NCBI GenBank assembly: GCA_949358305.1
Contig: OX442314.1
Location: 29,683,118-29,747,117 of the forward strand
Source of the DNA: Strigamia acuminata
Lineage: Eukaryota > Arthropoda > Chilopoda > Geophilomorpha > Linotaeniidae
DNA length: 64,000 bases
Reading direction: 5' to 3'
The notes under the pieces were generated by a model. It had not been told where the DNA came from. It saw nothing but the letters and a program-made list of their open reading frames with translations, and did no database searches. This document shows, in pieces, positions 39,386-51,109 of this stretch; the stretch's first letter is position 1, and each line of letters starts with the position of its first letter. The position numbers were made by a program, and so were the translations under genes.

Positions 39386-41944
39386 GTTTTACATCAAAAT
39401 AGTTTTCTTTGATAAGGGGTGCGAGCACAAATTTTAAATGTCAAGGGGGTGCAGACTGCTTTAAAGAAGCAGGGACTTAAACGTACGCTGCTTAGTTTAG
39501 GTTAAACTGAACGTTAAACTGAACATGAAACGAGTTAGGTAGTTGCAATTATTATTTGTAGAAACTTTTTTTTAAACAATTGCAACGTATTTAGGTTACA
39601 ATTTAAACAATTCTGCCCATCGGAGCAATAATCACATAATCAGATTTTTGTTGGGCCCTCAATAATTGAGTGATTATGATTATTGCAATAATCAACTAAT
39701 CACAATAATCGCTCATTTAATGAAACCCCTTACTGTTTCAATGTAATCCACCGGTGTACGCGTGATTCTACTTTGCAATCCAGACCTTTCCGGACACCTA
39801 ATTCTGCAAAACAGTGTTTATTTTAAAATGCATTAACTGAAAAGCAATATATTGCAAACTACATTCTTGAACCATACGGGTTGGCCCGCCTATGTGCTCG
39901 CATTTGGATATTAAACTCAGATTGCAGACCCCAATATGGTGCGGTACCCAATTTCGTCCAATAGGCTCTGCATATACATGAACTATGCCCAAATGCGCCG
40001 CTAGAAATTGCGCATCTTGAAGATTAAAGCCAAAGAATCTTGTGGAACGGAGTAAGCTGTCACTTCATCAGCTTTAGAGTAGTGAGCCCTCCAAACATAG
40101 ATAAATAACATTAACGATGGCTTTAAAGCCGCATGTAAATGAAATCGTGGAAGCACGCAATTTAAACACATGACACCCGAGCGTGATCATGCGATCGGCT
40201 TCAAGTTATTCCATAGTGTCACCGCTGCTTTCATTAGTTCACTTTTTTTCTGCGAAGCAATTTTATCTGCGAGTCCATTTCGCAGCAATTGACGCAAAAT
40301 AGCATCTCTTTACAAATAGGGTGTGTGAATTTGAGGCAATTTCTCAAAAACAAACCACCATCTTCACATTTCACCGGTCTCACACACCAAACAGAAGAAA
40401 GAAAAACATAAAAAAAATAGTTAAAGCTGACAAACTTGCCAGCCCCTTTTAGATAAAAAAAAATTTAAGGAGCACTCTTTAATGGAAACCAGATCCTCCT
40501 TATATGTGGAAGCATTTTATTCGAGTGCCAATCAGATCTACTCACAATTCCACAAGTTTCTATGGTCACTTTTCCCAGAGGATTTTGAGTATCCACTGCA
40601 GGATTTATTCCTCAGTTGCCCTTATGCAACTCTGGGGAGAAATTCTCAATAGGTATTCAGTATTCAGTCAGTGTCTTGTGTCCTGACCATTGGTCAACTT
40701 GAAAAGAAAGTGCTTATTTTTTTTAGCCCTTTTCTATCCACTCTAATTTGGGTTGTTTGTGGGGGGATGGGGGGGGGGTTAGAAATGCATTTGCAAGTGA
40801 GATTTTTTCTTGTTTTTTTTTTTTTTTTTTTTTTCTTTTTCTGGTTGAAATTAGTTTCAGTTTTTATTGGAAAAGTTATTTTATATTCTTACTTGAAATG
40901 GAATTTGAGATTTATGATTTTTTTTTTCTTTTTGGTTTGTAGTTTTTTTTCTCGCTTACTTTTTGAAGCATAATTGGGGTGTTAGAGGAGAAGTTGTTTG
41001 TTTGGAATTATGAAACAAAGTAGGCCTATATTGTGGGTGAGAATATAGGGAGTCACAATTTCTTAGAATTGATTCTCCTTGGTATAGTCTGTATACAGTT
41101 GGAGAATAATGTGACCAGTCTTTGAGTGGTGGTTAAGCTCTGGTGGTGGTGGAATTCAAACAAGGCGAGTGCAATGTTTTGTTCCAATGGACAATTAAGA
41201 GGACATCATTAAGGCTAAAAACAAAAAAGGATAAATTTAATAACACAATTGAAATTAGAGTGTATGTCTGCAGAAAAAGAAGACAAGAAAATAAATTGAG
41301 GGCTTGGTTTTTTGAAAATGACTAGTCATAAAAGGAATCTTGGGAAATCATGTTTTAGTAATTTTTAGGGGGAGTCCATTTGACATTAGGGGCATTTTTT
41401 ATTTATTTAAAGCTTAGTACTCATAAGATCATCTGCTGACAGAAGTGTATGAACACAGACTTTTCTGTGTGTATAGACTTGATAGAAAAGCCTATCAGAA
41501 TCGTCTGGTAGCAGAACATGTGCCAGTCTGTCACAGACTTTGTGGTACTCACAGCTCTATGCAACAGAAAAGAAATGGTGAATGGCCATGAAAAAGAAGC
41601 AAGATGGATGCCAATAAAAATTTTTATTTAAAAACTGATAATCTATTTTTATAAATAGAATATATACAGTTGTTTGCATTTGTTGGCAGAACTGATTTCT
41701 GCTATGTTTGAGACCAGTAAAAAAAAATTACGACCAGTCACAAATTGTCAAGACCAATCGCTACTTTCTGTGCCACAGAAGTTTCTGTGCCTGGAAACGA
41801 AGATCAGCTTTCCGTTGCATCGACATGCCAGAAAGTTAATTTTTTACGTCACAGAACATATCTCACAGACATTTGTGAGTACCGGTTTAGCCTTGTACTT
41901 CTAAGCAGTTTCCTAAGTAGGAAACCAGTCTGCCCACAGAAATT
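39386..41944. other. AT-rich non-coding
   Basis: Bases 39600-39720 iterate ATAATCA/TGATTATTG words. Long T-runs occur near 40807-40840 and G-runs near 40763-40778. Several frames of 60-100 codons exist through the T-rich tract but look non-coding. Confidence 0.4.
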
Positions 41945-42126
41945 TAGGGTGGAATCCTTTTGTCCTTAAGGTGAAAGAATCCTTTTGACTCCAGGGTGAA
42001 AAAATCCTTTTGACTTCAGGGTGAAAGAATCATTTTGACTTCAGGGTGAAAGAATCATTTTGACTTCAGGGTGAAAGAATCATTTTGACTACAGGATAAA
42101 ATACTTTTTTTTCATTTAGGGTGAAT
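41945..42126. repeat. Minisatellite, about 25-bp unit
   Basis: Seven or eight copies of AGGGTGAAAGAATCATTTTG-ACTTC occur, diverging towards both ends. Confidence 0.9.
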
Positions 42127-42975
42127 GGTTATGGATGCCCAGTCTATAAGTTACTTAAACCAGTTTTGTAGAACTTATAATTTAGGAATTTATGAACTTA
42201 TAAACTTTAATTTAATGCTGAAATTAGCCATAAAAAGTTAGATCGGCATCCATTTTGTTTTAAGTTGCTAAAAGACCATTCACACTGACAGAATGGGGGC
42301 ATGTTTTGCATTTATGACGTCAGGTTTACGAAAACTTTTTTTCCACTTGAGATGTTGAAACTTTTGATTTTTGTTTGATTTTATTTTTCTAGATGTTTGT
42401 TCTATTTATGCTTTGAATACCTGACATTGAACGACGTGTCTTGGAGACAAGTGTTATGCCAAAATAGTGGAATAAAACCACTTCCTGTTTAAATTTTTAC
42501 CTAACCATAACTGTGCAATTGCTTCGACTCAATTTCTATCAACTTTTGACAAAATATCAACTCGAAACCCCGGTCAACCACTCCAAAACGATTTGCAAAC
42601 ACGAAAGTTGTCAGATCTCAGGTTTATCTTCTTTAAGCCAAGTTTCAGACAGTTAAACAATAATAAGAAAATCTGTTTGCAAGCTGATTAACTGCAAAAA
42701 TTGTAAACACAACCGAAAAAATATTTAAATTTTTAATTTGAACCATGATTTATTGTTAAAAACGTTTACCCATGCACGGTGAACTAAAGCAAACTAGCCC
42801 ACAGCCACAAATGTTGAAGTCGGATAGAGAAAACATCAAAGAAGGTAATTTAAATCACATAAATCAGTCAAATAACTTTTTGAATGCAGCTGTCATGTTT
42901 GTTAAAAGGAAAAGAGATTTATTATGTAGTGTTAACACGGAAACGTGGTAAGTTGTTATTGTCGCTGTCATATCG
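42127..42975. other. Non-coding
   Basis: No feature recognised. Confidence 0.4.
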
Positions 42976-43226
42976 ACACTGCAAAAAAAGTGAGATTTCC
43001 ATATGGAAAGTTGAATGGAAATATAGCTGTAAATGATCGTCTTCCCGCATAGTGGAAATGTGTATGGGAAGTTCGTGTATGGAAAGTTATATTTCCATCG
43101 CGAGATGAGGTCATTTAGTCGAATATCACTTCGTCAACGTCGTTTAATCGACGCCGTTTTGTCGACCAGGTCACCTAGTCGACAGCTAAATTTGACAAAG
43201 CGACCTAGTCGACGATACGGTGTCGA
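42976..43226. repeat. Two adjacent palindromic-word elements (TTTCCATATGGAAA; GTCGAC)
   Basis: Bases 42976-43101 start CACTGCAAAAAAAGTGAGAT and repeat TTTCCAT/ATGGAAA. Bases 43103-43226 repeat TAGTCGA, CGTCGTTTAATCGAC and ACCTAGTCGAC. Confidence 0.5.
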
Positions 43227-43969
43227 CAAAATAAACCTTTTTATTTATTTTTTGTTTGTTTGTATAAATAAAGTATATTAAAAGTTATAACTATTCGTAA
43301 ACTGCATCGCCGCTTAAAATTTTGTTCACACTTTTTCCTTCTTCATTTGTTGTTGTCGTTTATTTTTTGTTCCCTTCACATAGCCAGTGCAATATTTATG
43401 TTTGGTGATGGCGTTCCGCTCCTGCATTGTTCAAGGGCTGTGTAGTGATTGCATAAGTCGCATTTGCACAATCTGCTTACCCTTGCACTTCAAAGGGTCT
43501 TAAAGTAATGTTTACACAACTAATTAAAAGAACTAGCGACAAAAAGTAGACGAAAAATATGTTTGCATTAAATTTAACATTAAAAATGCATTTGAACGAC
43601 AAAACATGTTTGACTGCAATTTTAAACACGAATGCAGCTAAGGTTGCAAATGCATGTGTGTGTTGAAGTGGTCTTATAAAAACTATTAGCTATTGTTCAT
43701 GAAATTTGTTGTTATGTTGTGGTATGTCTACCACAAACCCACTGCCTCTGTAGAAACTTTCTGCCCACATTTTAATGGGATGGGAATGGAGTATTGTGGG
43801 ATTTCAATTGTTTGGTGCAGTATATATGGGTAGCAGTGCGGTCAACTGTAAAAGGCATCGCTGCAAGAATTTCAAAACACACTCAACTGTGGATTTGACA
43901 TCTTCTTTGACTAAGCTTGTACTTCCAGTACAGCCAATCCTCATACATCTCAGATTTATTTTTAGGGAA
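43227..43969. other. Non-coding
   Basis: Contains AACGACAAAACATGTTTGAC, a motif recurring with changes near 44413 and 56502. No gene is seen. Confidence 0.4.
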
Positions 43970-44395
43970 GCCAGCGAATTTTTTAATTTAACTGAAAATC
44001 AGTTGGGAATCCAGCGAATCAGTTTGGAATTCAGCAGATTGGTTGAAAATCCAGAAAATTAGTTGCAAATACAGAAAATGTTAAAAAGCAGAAAATCAGT
44101 TGAAAATCCAGAAAATTAGTTGAAAATCCAGAAAATCAGTTGAAAATCCAGAAAATCAGTTGAAAAGCCAGAAAATCAGTTGAAAATCCAGAAAATCAGT
44201 TGAAAATCCAGAAAATCAGTTGAAAATCCAGAAATCAGTTGAAAATCCAGAAAATCATTGAAAATCCAGCAAATCAATTGAAAATCCAGAAAATCAGTTG
44301 AAAATCAGTTAAGAATCCAGAAAATCAGTTAAAATCCAGAAAATCAGTTAAAAATCTAGAAAATCAGTTGAAAATCCAGAAAATCTGTGGCAAAT
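43970..44395. repeat. Minisatellite, 20-bp unit
   Basis: About twenty copies of GAAAATCCAGAAAATCAGTT occur, with single-base variants and a few 19-base units. Confidence 0.95.
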
Positions 44396-44934
44396 CTAGC
44401 AATTGCACAACATTTAAACAACAAAACTTGTTTCTCTGCAATTCTCCACACATTTAACGCTATTAAATAACTTTCGTTGTTCAAGAGGCTGTCTAAAATA
44501 TGCAATTAGACTAGTTAAAAGCAAATTGACCTGAAACTAAAACTAAAAGACTTCGAATGCAGTTACTCAATGTGTAGTTTCAAACGGTTCTAGACCAGGC
44601 TAGTTACAGTATGTTGATGCACAATTGGCATCACATTCTGCACTAGCATTTAACATGGCTATTGTCGGGCTTATTACACAGAAGAAAATATTTTTTTGTT
44701 TATGTTGTATTGTAGCAGCGTTAACATAAACACTGCTGAAACAACAACACTAATTAGGGAATCATCTGCGCAGAAAGGGATGGACTGTTTGAATTTATAA
44801 TCAAGGTAGCTGGCAGGAACTGTCGATGGAATTTTGAGAATAAAGCATTGATTTTGGACCGCACTCTGGAATAAGATTTCAGGTCTAGCTTAGTAATCTT
44901 TTTGTTTACCTTATCGGTATTTTAAAATTGGCAG
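44396..44934. other. Non-coding with dispersed repeats
   Basis: GGCATCACATTCTGCACTAG-CATTTAACATGGC near 44627-44658 recurs at 46300-46335, marking an unclassified repeat family. Confidence 0.4.
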
Positions 44935-45239
44935 TGGCTACGTTCATATCCGATTTATTATTAACGTATTATTTTCAAGGCGCGCTGTGATTGGTTGAGA
45001 GCTAACGATGGCGCTTCGTTTCATCAATGTAAGTTTTCTCAAATCCATGTATTTCGAGGTGATATCTTCTTTTTTCCTAACAAGGGGGGGAACCCCCCCC
45101 CCCCCAGACCTAACCTTATCTGTTTTTAGCAATGTAGACAGAACGCGGTTTTTCGTCAATGTAATTCAATGCATCTTTTAACCAATCACAGCGCGCCTTG
45201 AAAACAATACGTTCCTGTCGGACGTCAACGTAGCCACTT
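44935..45239. mobile_element. MITE with about 60-bp TIRs
   Basis: AGTGGCTACGTT and TTTTCAAGGCGCGCTGTGAT at the left end are mirrored at the right end (45178-45239). The middle has C/G homopolymer runs (45086-45105) followed by a CCTAACCTTA motif shared with 50715-50735. Confidence 0.7.
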
Positions 45240-45583
45240 CGTTTAAAATTTGTTTTTCAATTCTGCGATCAGCCAATTGTTCGTAAGTCTCACAAAGGCG
45301 TGCTACATGTGTACAATGTGGAAAAATTGTTCACCCCAATTAAAGAAAACATTATTGATTTTATTTCTTTAATTTTTTTAATTATAAATTAATAAAGGTC
45401 ATAATAAATAAGATTTAACAACAATAAGAACGTGGGTTTTGCGCTCAGCCTAGTGCCAGATACGTAAACTACGGTATGCATTTCTACAAATTTGAAGTTT
45501 GTAACTCGGGTGTTCGTAAGTTACTGTACTCACAGCATATACAGCAGGGGGTACGACATTCAACAGAATCTCTGACATGGGAT
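45240..45583. other. Non-coding
   Basis: No feature recognised. Confidence 0.3.
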
Positions 45584-45764
45584 TTCGAATCCCGTTCCGA
45601 TTACCCGAATCCCGAATCTTTACATTTTACAAAAATTTTGAATGTTTTGTCGAAAATTGAACAAAAGTTAAAATATTTCCGACTTTTTTTTTATTAAAAT
45701 AATCATCTAAATCTTTCCGAATCCCATGTGAATCCCACCCGAATCCTATGAAAGATTCGAATCC
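45584..45764. repeat. Dispersed CGAATC-word repeat, copy 2
   Basis: Its order matches 13458-13620: CGAATCCC words, TTTTGTCGAA core, ACAAAAGTTAAAATATTT, then CCGAATCC words and AAAGATTCGAAT. Confidence 0.65.
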
Positions 45765-46424
45765 GACATTAATATGAGGCTGTACTCAGTAATAACCATC
45801 ACCCACAAAGCATTGCACATATTTGGAAAATTAAACGGCTGGAAAAACCTAATTTAACTAATGTGCAACTAAAGTTTGATGTCATTTTGGTGCCATTTTA
45901 AATTAAGGACAACATATTAACGCGATTAAGCCGTCTTTTGTCACTTAGCAAAGTTCAACTCGATTTGCTTCAAATGATGGTCATCAAAATCTTTGAGTTT
46001 AACTGCACTTCAGCGAGTGTCTGTTCTTTTCAATAGACCAGCAGTTGGAAAAGGAAGCTGTCCCAACTGCATCACATTGGTCTGCCTCCTCGTAAAATCT
46101 ACATGACTACCTAGGGGGGCATAAAACCATGATCTCCTTTTCCTTTCTCGTTCAATTTTGAATTCATAAGTGGACTGGGAAACCGGAACATTTTCTAACC
46201 ACTTCCAAAATTCACAAGTTTCCGTCCAACAAAAGACATTATTGAAAAGATACCGCAAACTCCATCTACATTTTGTGCCCGGAATCTAATGCCAAATTCA
46301 AACTGTGCATCACATTCTGCGCATGCATTTAACATGGCGATTGTCAAGCTTGTTGTACACAAAGGAAATAAATCAACAATATTTTAGCACAGTTGAAACT
46401 TTTTATAATGAATCGCAAGGGACC
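45765..46424. other. Non-coding
   Basis: Second copy of the 44627-type repeat at about 46300-46350. No gene is seen. Confidence 0.35.
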
Positions 46425-46570
46425 CGAAAAATCGATTCGTTGTAACGAGAATTCGTTATATCGAAATTTTTTAACATGTCGTTCTATGGCCAGCCAACCA
46501 AACCGGCCATTTTCAGGTGTTCGTTATATCGATAATTCGTTATATTACGATTCGTTATAAAGAGTTTTGA
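46425..46570. repeat. pogo/Tigger-like palindromic-word element
   Basis: TTCGTTGTAACGAGAATTCG, TTCGTTATATCG and ATTCGTTATAAAG words surround a unit mirrored at 32876-32928. Confidence 0.55.
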
Positions 46571-47380
46571 ATGTATCATGAGTTGTATTGTTGTTGATTT
46601 ACTTTACTGTAGCATTATTAGACTTAATATTAGGCTTAATACTGCTAAATAACGACTGGAATTAGGAAATCGTCTGTGCAGAATGAGATGCGCACCATGA
46701 TTTTGGAATCAAGGTAACGGGCATTGATGCGTGCAGTAGTGCTGGTCTTAAGGGATGCCAGTCTCCGGAGACTTCCCTCTGCATCGATAAAATTCTGCCG
46801 AAATCGGTGTAAAAATGTACAGATGTCGAAACTTGTTCGCAGATTTCAGCATCTAGAGGGAGGTAATTATAGTCTTAGAACCATGGGTTAGTGCCCGCCC
46901 GGTGCCCGGTCTAGAGTGAGTTTTTGGCACTACTTGACGTTAGGAGAGTTCACGTTTTTGCCCGTCTGGAGGAATGCCCGGTCCTCGGGATGTTGTGGGA
47001 GTTCACTGTATATAAAATATGAATCAATACTAGGTTTCTAGTTTACTTTTGAAGCCACAACTCAACTAGAAATAGAAAAAACGATGAAGCATGTCTCTAA
47101 ACAAATTTTGAAAATGATTTTAGTTTTTATGGGATAAAAAATAGAAATATATATCCAAATTCTAAATAAATTGTAATTGAAAATTAAATTATGAAAATAC
47201 TGCACCACTACCAGACCTCCATGTTAATCCACGAAACAAATTTACCTTGAAAAAATTAAAATAAAACTACGAAATAAGATTTAACAATACAAAGAAAGCT
47301 TTTTAAAAAAATACTTAATTGACGAAAACGTTCCTAAAACGACTTATTCCTTTATTTTTCCAGTCCCGTCCCGCACTCCC
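46571..47380. other. Non-coding
   Basis: GCCCGG words recur at 46890-46985. The rest is AT-rich without frames. Confidence 0.35.
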
Positions 47381-47633
47381 AAGTTGGAACTCGCCTGGAA
47401 GAACACTTTCCACTTTGCGCCACCAGTGGCGCTTATAATCAATTGAATCCAATAGCGAAGCGTGCGCGCTGAGGCCTTCGCCGCTTCCTCTTCGTCTAGC
47501 TGCACTCCAGTCGATGCCCTGCTCACGGCTGCAGCACGTTTGTGTCTTTGGGTTCCGTGGTGACTCCCCCTCTACCTACTCTGGTGATGGGTCGTCTGGA
47601 AACGCATCATAAATCACTATTAACTGTCTACTG
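47381..47633 (+). promoter_or_regulatory. Probable promoter and 5' UTR of the signal-peptide gene
   Basis: This is locally the most GC- and CpG-rich stretch. It contains a CCAAT box (47447 area) and a GCGCCACCAGTGGCGC palindrome (47418-47433) directly upstream of a convincing first coding exon. No TATA box is seen. Confidence 0.4.
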
Positions 47634-47688
47634 ATGGCCGCTGCAAATATTTCAGTGTTGTTGATCGCCTTCCTCGTCTTCTTTCACG
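47634..47688 (+). CDS. First coding exon: signal peptide of a secreted or membrane protein
   Basis: The ATG at 47634 opens 18 codons, MAAANISVLLIAFLVFFH, followed by one base and donor GTAAGC at 47689. The short polar start and hydrophobic core are a classical signal peptide. It ends in phase 1. The exon at 50995-51109 is a phase-compatible continuation across a 3.3-kb intron. The mature protein is not recognised. Confidence 0.5.
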
Positions 47689-48711
47689 GTAAGCGAACAT
47701 TTATTTATTTCTATATATTTCTCAATGCTATTTCGTCGTTTCGGATCAAAGCTTAACCGGATTTTACAAACTTAATTAGGAGATAAAAGTGAGCTTTTGG
47801 GCCGGCTTCGCGGCCATTTGCACGCTACATTTGTTTGAATAATTTAGCCAATTACTATTTTGCTTTGTTTTGTTAGAAAAATGTGGAATTTTTTAAAATT
47901 GATTTTATTTTTTAAATTTTAAAATGTTTTTTATTTGTTTTAGAAAATATAATTTTTTTAAGTAACTTGTGAATTTGTAACTTGTGCAAAAATCAAGATG
48001 GCGGATTTTTGTCAAGATTTAATGATTTGTTTGTGGCCATTTTTGGAGTTTGTGAGTGGAAATGGGAATATAAAATATATACACCGTAAACGCTTTAATA
48101 GAACACGTTTTTTTATTGACAGAACTTAGATTTGTCTCATAATTTTTTAATGTTCTTGATCAATTTAAACATTTATTTTAGTCGTTTTGTTTAATTTAGA
48201 TGTTGAATTTTGTCATTTTGGTTAGTTTGAAGGACAACGCGTTCTATTAGAACATTTGCGGTGCATATAAATTATTTAAATTCCTTTTTGGTGAATGATT
48301 GGATACAGGAATGGCTAAATAAAATATCAATTAAATTAGAATTAATTTTGTGAAGAATTTCTCCACATAATACTAATGTTCTCTGAGAAAAGCACTTGCA
48401 TTCAAAACATGGTTGTTGATAAAGGTTTTTGAAAGCAGTTTCTTTTGAAAGCACGTTTGGTTTTGTTTAATTTCTCGATGGAATAAATAGAAATGGAAAC
48501 AATTGCATGTTTTAAAAACTTCAAATCTGTGCAGAGAAATAATTCTTTGAAATTTTTTGCCTGGAAATGGATTAATAATGTTTAAAGAGACTGAAGCACT
48601 TCATGTATAATTCCAAGCAATTTCAATAGGATTAAACCTAGCATGAACATCTCTAAGGCAATAAGACATACTTCAAAAGAGTTCGCAATTGAATAAAAGT
48701 TGAATCACGAT

Positions 48712-48755
<44 letters not shown>

Positions 48756-49324
48756 CTTCGGATGTCAGCATGATTGTATTTTCAAAGTATAAAATACGTG
48801 AAATTATAACGTAATCCCGTAAAAGGATCGTACGTATACACAAAAAATCATTAGTCCGGGCAAGACTAAAAGGTAGTGGTATTGGATTTTGGCATACGAA
48901 GGATGGTGGGATGTGTTGTTATGAATGTGACTCGTTAGGCACATGTGATGGGCCTCAAAAGCAGACATGGTGCCGAGACGCATCAATCCAAATGCATATA
49001 TAAACAGGCCTTTTCACCAATAAGCACATTCAAAGCTCTGTTGATAGACTCAGTCAAAGTGGATCGAAAGGCTGTGGTGGATGGGAAGAGAAAAAAGCCG
49101 GACGAAATGCCAAAATTCATAACACCGCTTGAGTAATTTGATCAACCTTGTGGTTGTTGCTGCTGCAATGGGAATAAAGCGGTTTACGGCGTTACAAAAC
49201 CTGGAAATCAATTTCTTTTATATATCTTCTACCTCGCTATAAGTTAACATTGTTGAAATTGTGAATATTTCTTGGTGTTGTGAGATAGATTATCATTGTT
49301 GAATGTGTTGATAAGATATACAGC
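47689..49324. other. Intronic or intergenic AT-rich DNA
   Basis: Contains an (ATTT)n microsatellite at about 48713-48757. A 63-codon plus frame (48945-49136) has no splice support. Confidence 0.4.
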
Positions 49325-49560
49325 GGCTCTTATTCAAAACTGCCACTTTCAGCCACGGCTATTAATCGACTGCGGCTCTTAATCGAGGGCGGCTCTTATT
49401 TTAAATAGCGACCAATTCTCAATGTTATGTTTATTGAACGTATATGGCCGCGGCTATTATTCGAAGGCGGCTTTTATATCAAATCGGCTCTCTCGGTCGC
49501 GGCTCTTATTTGAGGGCGGCTACAATTGGAGGGCGACTATTAATCGGTAAAATACGGTAA
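49325..49560. repeat. Dispersed element with GGCTCTTATT words, copy 2
   Basis: GCGGCTCTTATT, CACGGCTATTAATCG, GAGGGCGGCTCTTATT and GAGGGCGACTATTAATCGGT repeat at least eight times. It ends TAAAATACGGTA, the inverse of the left end of the copy at 24083. Confidence 0.7.
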
Positions 49561-50059
49561 TTGTTTTCCTCAATACCGTTTGGTGTTGAAGTGAAGCCTC
49601 TTTTGGTGCGGCTATGATTCAAAACCGGAAATGGTGAATGAGTGACGGAAGCGTGAGGGGAGGGGCGGAGAACAATACAGAACATTGATAAAGTTAATAC
49701 CAGGTTTTTCATTTGTTGTTGATCTATTTTCAAATTGAGGACGCCGTTACAGTGGTGTTGGTTACCGTGGTTACGGATTTAACGATACTTTCAAATGGAG
49801 AACAATACAAATACAAACAGGCACCCTGTCTACTGGGCTATGACCATGCTAAGTGTCATAATACAATACAATACACACGATTTGAACTTCTATTTCACAT
49901 GCGTATCACTTTACTCTGTAGTGTTTTATTAAAGGAAACAGCCGAAAGGCCTATGGAAAGATTAGCGAATTTTAATTGTTATTTAATTCTTTAATAATAC
50001 ACTCGATGTTTCACTTCTATCGTGAGGTTTTAAGCACATAATTTTTTTTACAACTGATT
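49561..50059. other. Non-coding
   Basis: No feature recognised. Confidence 0.35.
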
Positions 50060-50370
50060 TTACCCGAAAATAACAGCATGGTGTTGTATTCGAGTTTCTT
50101 TGAAAACTGTAATTGTGAATTTTTTATTGTTTTCAAATACAACACCATGGTGTTATATTCAGATTTGTATAAAAATATTTAAAACGTACAGTATATCGTT
50201 GTTTTTGTTAATTTATATATCTTTTTTGTTTTTTTTAATCAGCGTAATGAATACAAATTAATAGAGTAAATAACAATTTTACTTTCTCGACAAACTTACA
50301 TGATATCGGCTGAATATAACACCATGGTGTTAGATTCGAATACAACACCATGGTCTTATTTTCGGGTGAA
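50060..50370. mobile_element. Inverted-repeat element with ACACCATGGTGT words
   Basis: The ends TTACCCGAAAATAA and TTATTTTCGGGTGAA are inverted over about 35 bases. The palindrome ACACCATGGTGT or a variant occurs four times. Confidence 0.65.
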
Positions 50371-50600
50371 GACGATAGTATGAATGGTTCGATGACATCA
50401 GCTACACTGCATTTCTTTGTATCCATTTCTAAACTTTGGGATAAGATGTGCAGCATACTTTTAAAAAAAACGGATAACATTAGCTTTGCGGGGGTCTTAT
50501 TTTTTAGTTTTCTTTTAGTCGTCAAGACAAACAAAAATATTATGACGGGTATATAATCCATGCTAAGGGTTTTATCAGCATTGTTGAATAACCATTGGGG
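50371..50600. other. Non-coding
   Basis: No feature recognised. Confidence 0.3.
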
Positions 50601-50815
50601 CGTGTCATCTAGCGCGAAAAAATCTACCGTGACACGAATCTACCGCGACTTTTGAAACTGCGACTACGTATATTTTAGGTTTAATTCCTAAGAAGGGCTA
50701 ACAAGAGGGGGCGCAAACCTAACCTTACTGGTTTTTTGATAAAAAAACATTTTTTTTAGTCGGCTTGTCGCGGTACATTGTTGTCGTGGTAAATTGTGTC
50801 GCGCTAGATGTGCGG
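50601..50815. mobile_element. Inverted-repeat element with ATCTACCGCGAC words
   Basis: CATCTAGCGCGA at the left is mirrored by GCGCGCTAGATG-type sequence at 50800-50812. AATCTACCGTGAC/AATCTACCGCGAC words occur inside. The middle shares CAAACCTAACCTTACTGGTT with other GC-run elements. Confidence 0.6.
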
Positions 50816-50994
50816 CCCCTAACCATTCCCATCACAATCTTCCTCCGCATTGCCAAGGCGGGAGTTGACGCAATGGTTTTACCATTGGCTCGTGCAGTTT
50901 CCGTCAATTTAACCGCGAAGCAAATCCTGAAGGGATATTGGTCGGTTTGCGCTAGTAGTAAACAAAGATAATTAGGATATTGAGGAGTGAACAG

Positions 50995-51109
50995 GAGGGG
51001 CTATTGATGATACCCACAATCCCATCCCTAGGGTGATCCAGATAATGGGAGAAAGTATCCGGATAGATTACGTTGGCACAAATGTGGCCCTCCTTGATCA
51101 ATTGATGAG
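50995..51109 (+). CDS. Possible second exon of the signal-peptide gene
   Basis: Acceptor GAGTGAACAG precedes 115 bases open in the frame expected from the first exon (phase 1 in, phase 2 out), ending before donor GTTAGT. The 38 residues include DDTHNPIPRVIQIMGESIRI and VALLDQLM. They look like ordinary protein rather than repeat translation, but I recognise no family. No later exon was identified in the window. Confidence 0.33.

Noticed and set aside
40671-40973. 100-codon Phe-rich ORF
   Set aside because: It is produced by poly-T runs and has no other coding feature.
37405-44395. Tandem arrays that might be read as CRISPR
   Set aside because: The units are contiguous with no unique spacers, and the DNA is eukaryotic.
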